From: Owenia fusiformis
Lineage: Eukaryota; Annelida; Polychaeta; Sabellida; Oweniidae
DNA length: 64,000 nucleotides
Assembly: GCA_903813345.2 (NCBI GenBank)
Contig: CAIIXF020000002.1
Span: forward strand, 1,590,001 to 1,654,000
Reading direction: 5' to 3'
Positions 48,501 through 60,500 of this stretch are shown in pieces. The notes beneath the pieces are model-generated. The model was not told the DNA's origin. It worked only from the letters and a program-made list of their open reading frames with translations, and ran no database searches. The stretch's first letter is position 1. Each line of letters begins with the position of its first letter. The translations under genes and the position numbers were made by a program.

Positions 48501-51500
48501 GGTATCTGTGGCCGTGATCTTGTTTTCCTTGAGTCAATGGCCGAGCCATAGCCCTGTCCTACAGCTAAAATAAACAGGTATACATGTATTGAGGTGTTCG
48601 TGATGTAGTTCCTGTATTAGAAAACAGTATGAAGTTGGTGTACTTAATGTTGTTACAATATTAGTTAGATGTACTCCATGTTGTTCCGGTATGAGGTAAG
48701 TGTACTTGGTGTAATCTCATTTGTACTCCATGTTGTTCCGGTATGAGGTAAGTGTACTTGGTGTAATCTCAGCTTTAGGTCAAGTGTACTTAATAAAGCT
48801 GCATTTAGAGGTAAGGTTATTTGAAGTCTTGGGTACTGTATAGGTAAGTGTAATTGGTGTATTCTCAGTTAAAGTTAAGTGTAATTGGTGTATTTCAGTT
48901 TAAATTAAGTGTAATTGGTGTATTTCAGTTAAAGTTAAGTGTACTTGGTGAAGTTGCAGTAAGATGTTAATCTGTTTGATGTAGTTACTGAATGTGGAAG
49001 ATATGTAGCATGTATATATAGCATAACATAAGTGTACTTGATGCTGTTACAGGATTAGATAAATGTACTCCATGTAATTACCATTTATGGTAGATGTACT
49101 CTGTGTAATTACAGTTTATTGTCGATGTACTCCATGTAATTACAGCTTACTGTAGATGTACTCAATGTCATTACAGTTTATTGTGGATGTACTCCATGGA
49201 ATTACAGTTTATTATAGATGTACTCCATGTAGTTACAGCTTATTGTTGATGTACTTACCACTAGAAGCATCTGATCTTGCTGAGCCTGATACATCTCCTG
49301 TTGCCAATTTTTTGGTTCTAAAATAAAAGTAATCAAAAAATGAACCTTCAATCACACATGTAAAATAATGTCCTGATAAGTTTATCCAAACTTAAATCCT
49401 GTAACAGAATAAAGCAAGTGCGACTTGGGGGATTCTTTTAAGAATGTTAATTATTTTTTACAAATGAACAGCATTTTTGAGAGCATCTTACTTTCTTGGC
49501 CTTGATTTAAATATTTCCTCGAGGTCTAACTTGGGTACAAGACGTTCCGTTGAACGAACACTCAATTGTTGAGGGAGTTCTTCATATTGGCTGCTACTTT
49601 CGGTATAAAGAGGAGATCTTAAATAAAACAAATTACATATATTACTTAGGAGTTAGGAGGAATTAATTTTTTAATTTTACAAATTAACACAGGCCTCCAT
49701 TTACATGAAATTTTGTTCATATAAGAAATATTTCATCACATAGAATCAGCAGCATTCTTCTGTAAGTGCAGGTATCCAAACATAACGCAATACATATTCA
49801 AAATAAATCCCACCTATTGAGCTTAGCTTGGAATGCATAGTTAGGCTGATTCATTGGCCGCTGTGTTGGTGAAGGTCTCTCAGTGGGCTGTCTCTTGGTT
49901 GGGCCTGTGGTGGGAGACTGATCTTTATAATTTCCCCAGGAGAAATCTGTCTGTATACCAGCTGACCTACGTCCATCAGTATAACCTGGGCTGCCTGTGT
50001 TACAAGTAAAAGATGGCACTTTATGAGAAAACAGGTAAAATTTATAATAGCACGGGAGGGTTCCGTTTCCATAGTTTAGTTTTTCAGAAAGCACCAAATT
50101 TGGTATGCATGCTCAGAATTGTTGTCTTAACAAAACCTGGATAGGGGTCAAGCGAAATTATAATATTTTTTTCTATGTTGTACAATGTATTTGTTCGCTT
50201 TTGGTCTATGTTTACATGCAGTATTCAATACTTCAGAGAGGACTTCTAAGGCATATAATAAACAAAGGAGTAAGAATTAAATGTAAATTAATGGTACTGA
50301 AGAAACTACAGAAAAATGTCACCCCTTACTTGCAATAACAAGTGTAGCTAATTATTACAGACAATGATTCCAAACATTTTAACAGATAAAATTGCCTTTA
50401 ACAATAGATCTCAATTTCTTGGTGGTAACATAAAAACATTCCTTCATTAAGCTACATTCACACCAACGGCGCTTTGATGGCGCTTTGATGCGACATGCAA
50501 AGCCGCTTTGCGCTGCATTAAAGCGCCATCAAAGCGTCATTGGTGTGAACTTAGCTTTAACTCTTTTTTTGTGGTAACACCTATCATTTAACTTACCCGT
50601 CTGAAAGCCATAAGGGAACTGAGGGTTGAAGTTAAAGCCACCAGATGCAGATGAGGGCCTTAGATATGGCCCGACAGGTGATGGGGCCCCATAGGGCATG
50701 CCATAGGGCATTGGCGAAGGGCCATATCGGTGCATATAAGCTGCAGAGTCAGGTCTGGACATACCAGACTCGGGTCTTCTATATCTTGAGTCAGGTCTGT
50801 CGCCCCCTGCTCCTTCCTCATCAGCTTCTTCCCTGCCTAAAAATATATTTCATCAGCGGTTCAATCCCTAACCTCCGATCACAGGGCTTCAAAATCCAGA
50901 ATATATTCTTTCTTTTTACCCCCTGGGATAAGCAGTTAGCATTTCTTTTTACCCCCTACGATAAGCAGTTAGCATTTCCCCGATTTAGAACTCGTAAATC
51001 TGATTGGCTGTCACAAAACTGCGACAGAAATCATGTAGAAGTCATTGCGCATAATAAGATCACATGATTCAGTTTAATCTGGCATTTCCAAATTGGTTAT
51101 AGCAAGGGGGAAGAAGGAGGTACGGATTCTGGACACCTGCTTAGGAAGATGTTCAATCCCTGACTGAAGTGGATTGTCTTTTTCACACCTTCCATCAACA
51201 CTGATTTTCCTTTTGCTTTTTCATTAAGTTTGACCCAAAATTTTAGCCATCTGCCAAAAAGTGCTTAATCCTAATTGTACCCATTTTAGTCAAACTATGA
51301 TGCACTACATGCATTCATACAAAAATGACCTTGGGAACGTTATTTGAGTTTTAAGTGCAACTGATATGAGGTAAAAAAAAGCCATTCATATCGAGCCACA
51401 GTCATATTAATTCTTAGACTGAGTACATTGAGTTAACTGTCAACATACCTAAAACACTGTATAGCTGGTATTGTAAAGCCTGCATTTCTGCCTGTTGTGA

Positions 51501-54500
51501 ATGTAACTGGCTATACACCTGGTTGAGGCTCAGTAGCATTTGTTGCTGGCCAAGTTGAGCCTGGTAGGTACTGGCAAGATCAGACACCATGCCTTGATGT
51601 ACACTTGTGTCTGAAATATAATATTAAAGTTGAGCAAGGAATTGTTTTTTTTAAGTTACTGAGATATTCATAAGGAAGAACTATCGAATCTTTGCTAAGT
51701 TTGACCCTGTTATAGCTTACCACATTTTACTTACGTAAACTGAGAAACTTTTATAGCTTACCACATTTTACTTACATAAACTGAGAAACTTTTTCCACAC
51801 GTGATTACAAAACTACCCAAGCTCAAAGGGGGTTCAATGAGGGGTATTTATGTACTCCCATATAGAATATATTTCAGATGCTTACCTGAAGTCCCTCCTT
51901 GTAGGACTCTATTCAGTTGCTATACTATATAATAGGTATATATTTCAAAGGCTTACCTGAAGTCCCTCCTTGTAAGCCTCTATTCAGTTGTTCCTGTTCC
52001 TTGATGAGTGACTGACAAAGTGCATTTACTCCATATACAGGTATATATTTCAGACACATACCTGGAGTCCCTCCTTGTAGGACTCTATTCAGTTGCTCTT
52101 GTTCCTTGATGAGTGACTGACAAAGTGCATTTACTCCATATACAGGTATATATTTCGGACACATACCTGAAGTCCCTCCTTGTAGGACTCTATTCAGTTG
52201 CTCTTGTTCCTTGATGAGTGACTGACAAAGTGCATTTACTCCATATACAGGTATATATTTCAGACACATACCTGAAGTCCCTCCTTGTAGGACTCTATTC
52301 AGTTGCTCTTGTTCCTTGATGAGTGACTGACAAAGTGCATTTACTCCATATACAGGTATATATTTCAGACACATACCTGAAGTCCCTCCTTGTAGGACTC
52401 TATTCAGTTGCTCTTGTTCCTTGATGAGTGACTGACAAAGTGCATTTACTCCATATACAGGTATATATTTCAGACACATACCTGAAGTCCCTCCTTGTAG
52501 GACTCTATTCAGTTGCTCTTGTTCCTTGATGAGTGACTGACAAAGTGCATTTACTCCATATACAGGTATATATTTCAGACACATACCTGAAGTCCCTCCT
52601 TGTAGGACTCTATTCAGTTGCTCTTGTTCCTTGATGAGTGACTGACAAAGTGCATTTACTCCATATACAGGTATATATTTCAGACACATACCTGAAGTCC
52701 CTCCTTGTAGGACTCTATTCAGTTGCTCTTGTTCTTTGATGAGTGACTGACAAAGTGCATTTACTCCAGCCAACTGGTGCTGCAGCTCCTCAACACCAGG
52801 CTAGTGTAATAAAAATGAATGAATTTGATGTAAATGTACGGTATACAACTGCAGACCTCTCTTGAGGTCAACTGGCAAAATTGTATACTGATACTGTAAA
52901 CCTTGAAAGTACTGTTGACCGAGACTGGAGAATCGAGTATTTCAACTGAGGTACTAACAAGAAAAACTGTCAAATGGAAAACATAAGTTCATGGGTTGTA
53001 TCAAACAATTTCCAAAGTTTCCAAAGTGTTTTTTTTTAGCACCTCCCCTGTGTTTCCAAGGGATAAAATACAAAATTTTGAAAATTAGAAATCTGTGATT
53101 AGCCTAGATTGATAATGCTGATACACACTAATATTTCATCAACTATATTTTTTTTAAAAGTAGTACTTATGTTTTATATTTCTATGTTTACGTTTTTTGT
53201 TTATTTTTGGGGTTTTATATTATGCAAATTGAATGAAATTGAATTGGACAAGTAAAAGGTTATCCTGTACTCCTGTAAAGGGAATAATCGTCTCTAATGA
53301 AATATAAGTCCTGGTCTCCTGAACTGACGCAACAGTTAAATGTAAATTTTTAGCTAATATGTTTATTAGTTGATTCTTATGAGGATTAAATAGTCCTATA
53401 AGGGGACAAAAAGAAATTGAATCATAATTTCTGTCACAAACTATATTGTACCTGGCCTCTCGATCCTAGCTGGTTCCTGGTAAAGCCTGGCAGACTGTTC
53501 ATCCTTGGATCTGAAACAAGGAGAATATAGTATATTTTGTGTAAAACAAAATTAATTTGTTATTTGCATTGCATTTAGATTCAGATTCATTAAGACAAAT
53601 ATAGTTTCAGGAGGGGAATGGATGGATTCAGGAAGGAAGCAAATTATTCAGAATCATACCTTGTGTGTCATTTGGGGTGGAGGCAAATTACTTATAAACA
53701 TACCTTGTGGGTCAATTGTAGGTCTAGACTGTCCAGGGGGTGATCTCTCTTCTACTACAGGGATAGGAAGGTGCATGGCACGTAGGTGTTGTCTATAATC
53801 TTCTCCTATGATATAAGTGCCATTGTCAGACTCAGCAGCTTCTTCCTCTTCTTCTACCTGTACTATACCATCACTAGGGTAGCCTAGAAATTGAAATCAT
53901 CACTTTTATATTGAGTGATATAGTGCAATAATGCTCAAAACACACTAAGTACATTTCATTGTAACATCTGGTATAACATATTACTTTCTCAAAATACTAT
54001 GTTTAACTATTGAAAGTGTTATGATAAGAAAAAAGTATAAAAAACAAAACTGAGGTTAGTCCATCAGCTGAGAAATGTTAATTGGATTTAAAGTAACAAT
54101 TAAATGTTATCGTATTTTTCTACAAAAATCTAGGCACATTTTTATGATGGTAAGTTAAGTTGAAAAATTAATTTTCAGAGATGTAAGATTAGAAGGTGAA
54201 TGGTTTTGTATTTTCTGTGGTTGGAAAGATTACCTTGTACTTGACCTTTTTTACATTTAAGCATATTTGTTCAATTGTTCAACGAATTTTCCCGAATGTT
54301 TTCCAACTATTATAATCAATTTCACAATCTTACTTGCAAGTCAAACATTTCCCTACCTACTCAGTTATAATTGATTACAAGTTATATGCATTATCCACTA
54401 AACATCTAAGGTTACTGCAATGCCCCAATTTCATCAGATAATTAGATGATTCTGTGATCTCTCAAGCAATAATGCAATTCAGGAAAAAATTGTTGCATCA

Positions 54501-57500
54501 AGGGACAATACATGTACTTACCATCATCTTCCTCATCCTCCTCTAGCTCTCCTCCATCCCCACTTGCATTCTCATCCTCATCTATCTCCTCCAAGTCTTG
54601 AACAGTAGATCCTCCCCATGTGGCCATTGTCATATCTCCACTAACCACACTCATGCTATAAATATGAGTATTATATAATATGTAAGTTAGCCTAGTATCT
54701 TCAAATTCTGATAATATGTTGACCAAAAACTTTTGAGAAAGATATGTTGATGGATTATGAGAGAAGACTAACAGACATTTCCACAGGATATTAGCAATAA
54801 GTTAATCTTATTTTCATTTCAAAGCTGTGCTTGTCTACTACTGACAACCAAAAGCATTAATAATCCGCCCAACATAATAACATTTTGTTTGTGTACCAAG
54901 ACAGTTTGGCTTATTGGAAAAGTCTATTGCTTTAAGAGATTTGCATTTTTCCTTACCCCAGTGGATCAGACTTATTTGAGAAAGAGATGTTATCACTTTG
55001 GTTGTCCTGGTTTCTTCCATAGGCTCTTCTAGGCTGATCTTTGCGCATCATATCTTCAAGCTCCTGCTTCTTCTGACGCAGCTCCTCTCGTAACATACGC
55101 TGACGACGCATTTTCTCCCAGAGTTCATCATTACTAGCAACTGGAGATGAAGTTTTATGAATAAGTTGACATATGGCATATGAGAGTAAGCATAACTTAG
55201 TTGTTTAATTGAGTCTTAAGCTATGATAAAATTGGGATTATCAATACTTTGGAAAATATCAAGCTGATAATTGATTTTTTGAAAATAAAATTGCACAAAA
55301 AATGAACTCAAGAAACGTACTGCTCATTTGAGAAAGGTACTAAGACTTCAGAAATGTACTTCTGACTTAAGAAATGTACTTCTGAATTAAGAAATGTACT
55401 TCTGACTTAAGAAATGTACTTCTGACTAATTCACGGGAATCCTACCTTCAGCTGGTGGTTCTTGGAATGTAACATAGGGGGCTTCTTGACGACGTGTCCT
55501 AACGGCAGGAGTTGACACAACCTCTTTCGTGGCGGCCTCTGCTTCACGCATACGTGGGCTCTGAAGTAAAATAAAACATTTGTTCTGGTTATTGTTTTGA
55601 AATACGGAATGTAAAAGAAGGCTTGCATCTTGTCGGATTTTCAGTTATTTAATGTGAATATTCATGAAAAATGGGAATATTTGTGTAAATGAGAATTTTC
55701 CAATCTTGAAGCAAAATATGTTGAAGGACACCACAGCTTTACTATATATGTATTTTTGTAGTATATAGTAAGTTGAGTCTACTATAGGTTTATTATTGTA
55801 TACAGTACACAGTATTAACTAATATATCATTGAGATGACATCAGAGAGTTAATAAAAGTTATACACTAGTTAAAAAACTCAAGTTGAGTTAATCATTTAC
55901 TATTTAATGCCAACTTGGTGATTGGTGGCTGACTTTTTGTTAACTTTACTTACTATTGGGAACTGCTCATGTAGCTTCTGGAGTTGCTCTTGTATAGCTA
56001 GGAGTTTCTGTCTCTCCTGCATAAGTTCTCCCAACTCTGCTCTTTGCTCCTGCACTTTAGTCTCATAGAAGGCTTCCCTAGAAAAAAAACAACAGTAAAA
56101 CTTGGTCAAGTGAGCACCTCTGTATAATAAAACCCCTCCATAAGTGTAACAATTTCTAAAGTTATGTTGCCCTTTTAAATGAAACTATTTTGTAAGAAAA
56201 TGTGTATAGAAATAGAAATGTAGAAAACCTCTGTTTGTAGAACACCTCTATAAGCGGAATAGTTTTCAACATTTTTTTACCCCTAAAAATAATCCATTTT
56301 AAGTCCAAAATAAAGAGTGAAACGCATTTTCCCTTCTACCACTGATTTTCTTATTACTGATATTTTCCAGAAAAGCTAAAATTCCAAAAACAATAAAGAA
56401 CCCAAAGTTAGCAAGAACAAGAATTAAAAATGACTTAAATATTTCAGACTTCATACCTTTGTTGCTCAGATAAGACAGTAGGGCCATCATTTTGTGTCGT
56501 TGTGGTTGCCTGAGAGGTGGTGTCTCCATCTATACTGGCAGCTAGCTCTGCAAGGTCATCGGGCAGAACTCTAGCTGCATCAGGGGATTGCTGTACCATG
56601 GCAACAAGCTGCTGAAGTCTTGCTAGCTTCTCTTTAGCTGCATTCAATTTTCTGGAATGTAAAATCATAATCTAAATATCAACTTAAAAATAATCCAAAA
56701 ATCAAGAGTGGTGAAATTTTGAACTATTATTCACAAAATTGTTTCAAATAACCCAAACGGGTACAATTTTGAAAAATTGGTGAAAAAACGTAGAGCTGTA
56801 TTTTGAATGTAATTAAATGAAATATAGAGATTATTTCATATATTTTTTGAGGTGACGTACCTGACTTTATCTTGTATCTCGGGGTCGTCTTCATATCCTC
56901 CATACATGCTACTTTGCTGAGATGCTGTCTCAGTTGCGTCAACTTGTGACGTCTCATCTTCTGTGGCCTGCTGGGAAGTGTCAAGTTCTTCGTCTTGTAG
57001 CAGTCGACGTTCTCTGTTCTTCAACTCTCTGGAATATTTTGTTCATTTTATTATAGTGAACTTGCTAATGAACCTAAATCATTCGTCTTATCAGCTTTTT
57101 TCAATTTTATGTCATGACCATTTATTTCTTCAAAGTCACCTAATATTAATAGCAAAAGTACAAGTTAATATGCAATACAGGGGCCACCTATTTCTGGACA
57201 ATGTGATCCAACAAAACCAATCACAAGTTTCCACTTAAAGAAAGTAAAGTGACTTTAACTAAGTCAAGTTTCTAACTTACACAATATCTTTTTCACTTTT
57301 CTTTGGTTACTAATAAAGAGTCTATTGAATTTGACAATTCTGTACATATCTGACTAATTTCCATAAAAATCTGTTTGAGTTTGAAATAATTTCTTAACAA
57401 TCAAAGTGTTACAAAACTGTAACAATTGATTACGGATGGCAACCATTTGACCTTTTGCGATCAGAATTCAAGTGTTTTGTTTGTGGAAACTGTTGTCATG

Positions 57501-60500
57501 TATTTTGTCTTATTGGTGTGACGTCATATAAAACTGATATTAGACATGATGGAGAGAGGAAATGGCGGACACATGGCAGTTTTGAGTTGAAAATATAATC
57601 GTGTCTTTTATGAAAGCAATGGGTCGGATATTTACCAGGTATGCCGATTTGACTAGATCATGAGTTTATCTTTATATGTGTGAAGTTTCGTTGAAACTCA
57701 TACTAAACATCGATGCCTATAAGCGCCCCCCATTTTTATCAAAATCGGGGGGCGCTTAACCGCTATTTAAATCAAGTAGGATCTTAGACTTGACATGTGC
57801 TTAGAATGAATGTTGATCTAGTCAAATCGAACACTTTTGTGAAAAATAAATCAATAAAGCAAAAAATATAGAAGATAATCTCTCAACAACATCTAAAGCT
57901 GAGTGGCCTAATTTTGACGTCATTACAAGATAGAATCCATCCGGTGATCGCAAATCATCAATTCCAACATTTCCACTATTCTTTTTAGTGGGAACATAAA
58001 AATTATAAAATACCTGAGACTTCTCATGAGCTCAGGGTCCTCATAGTCACTGAATGCCAGCATACTGGATTGGTCAGGGGCTTCCGAATCATCCTCGTGT
58101 ATGAACTCTGACCCCTGCTGGTAGTACTGTACAAGGTCCTTTAGTTGAGTTAACCTGCCCCTCACATCATGCAGTTTCCTAGGGTTGAACATGGTCGAAT
58201 AAGGTTGAACAAGGTTGAATAAGGTTGAATAATGATGGATACGGTTGAACAAGGGTGAACAAAGTTGAACAAGGTTGAACAAGGGTGAATAAGGCTGAAC
58301 AATGATGAATAAGGTTGAACAAGGGTGAATAAAGTTGAACAAGGTTGAATAAGGTTGAACAAGGTTGAATAAGGTTGAACAAGGTTGAATAAGGTTGAAC
58401 AAGGTTGGATAAGGTTGAACAAGGGTGAATAAAGTTGCACAAGGTTGAATAAGGTTGAACAAGGGTGAATAAGGCTGCACAAAGTTGAACAATTTTACTT
58501 TGTTAATTCTACTAACTACGCCTTTGGTCACATACTTGTTAATTCTGACTCCATATGAATTTTGTCTAATATTCTTTGCAGGGGAATAAATGTTGAACAA
58601 ACCCAGAGTAGATTGTATGATTTATTCTAGACAGTGTGCTAATGACCTCAAGTATAACTTCTCTTATTTAGTACCGAATAAGGTAATTTAGTTGTGTCAG
58701 CCTATCCCTCACATCTTGCAACTTTAATTGAACATGTACTTGAGGAAAAAAATAAATTGTGAAATATCCATTTACAATACATTACTTGAAACACACTCTG
58801 TTACAGACAAATTTCACAATGCATTCACAATTTTTTGCCACTCACTTGAGTTTTTTCCTGGCATCTAACATCTCTAGCATTTGTTGTGCATCAGTTGCCG
58901 TGGCGTTGGCAGAAGCTGTAGCTTGCAGGGAGTCTTGGATATGTACAACTGATGAAGTATTACTTTGTGTGTCTACTTCTAAAAATTAATCATATTCATT
59001 CATTTATCAAATTCACACATCCTAGGCATATTGATAAGAAAATTGCAATGAAAATCTACATCATTTCTAGTTTTTCCTCTCAAGTAATCCCTCTGAAAAT
59101 TGCAAGTTTATCCTTCTTCTTCAAGTAAATAGCTCAGAAGGATGAAATGGAACATGGATGTCCTTCCGGGACAAGAGGTATTGCTCACCTTCATTGGTGG
59201 TAAACAAAATACAATACAATTAGACCTTTAGAAAAGCCAACATAAACGAGAACAGGCAAAATTATTGGAAATTATAATTTCAATATGAAAACAATTGCAA
59301 AATTCATATGAAACAGCAGGTGATTATGAAAAAACATGGGTAAAAATCGCATGTTGCCTGATATGCTAAAGAAACACATGCTCATCAAATCTTATCAAAT
59401 TATTTACCATTATTCAATGCAGGCCTCTGTCCAGCACGCATGCCTTGTAGCTCCATCAACAAGCTGTCCATACGAGACTTTTTATCCTGAAGGTCCTTCA
59501 ACTTGTGTTTCAGCTCTCTCCGGTTGAGTGACGTCACAGACATTGTATCTGTGTTGTTGCCGTCAGTCTCTGATTGGCTAGTCTGTTGTATGGAATCACT
59601 ATCATACAAGTTCTTGAGATAATTGAGTCTAGATCGAAGTTCTTTGAGTTCAGATGGGACGAGTGTACCATCTTCGATTTGTTGTTCTGTGTCGTCAGTC
59701 TCGGACTGTGTAGCTGTAGTGTTTGTAGCTGTTGTGTCGAGATCCACAGCATCAGAGTGAGGAACACCATTAGATGCACCTACTGCCCTCAATGTAGCTT
59801 CATCTAGAAATCATAATATAACTAGAAAATGGAAACTCCATGGTGCGATACAATTGCAATCTAATCGAAAATACCTTCAATTCGAGTATAATAAAGCTAT
59901 ACATCAGAGAGATTTAAAATTAACAGAAAAATTATGTTTTTCCCAAACCCCCATATACGAGGGGTGATCCAAAAGTCTTGGACGCCCTGCTCTATTTTTG
60001 TTGGTTTTTGATAAAATTACTTTAAACTTTCTAATAATAAAGACCAACAACCTAACTACTTTGTGTATTAATTTCATGGAGAAATGATATATTTTGTATA
60101 GTTTTCTAGATAGTTTTTAATACAGGGACCCTGCCACCCGGAACGCTATTCGCACATGGCAACTTTCACCCTTAAATGTTACCGCCATTTCACTTGTTTC
60201 GCATGTCTTGACCACTATATTTCTTTAAAGTTTAAATGTTAAACAATGTTACTTTACTTCATTTGTTACTAGGCAACCAATTAATTGTGTTTTAATTATA
60301 ATGTCACATGTGACAATGGCCGCACATGTCAAATTCTAAAAAAATGCCATCAGACAAGCAACCCTCATTCTGGTATCATTTTTGCTGCAAAATGGCTGCT
60401 GAAATGCAGAACATGAAAGAAATCAAAGTGGAACAAAGAATACTACAAGATATTTTCACTATTATTGACCTTGAGCAGCTTATTAGCTACCATATGCACA

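Noticed and set aside
50645-51067. 140-codon plus ORF
   Set aside because: Its first part is antisense to PCM1 exon 16 and the rest is intron with a short duplication.
57923-58600. 225-codon minus ORF as a gene
   Set aside because: Most of it is the 10-bp minisatellite, open by unit length; only 58,014-58,178 is a real PCM1 exon.
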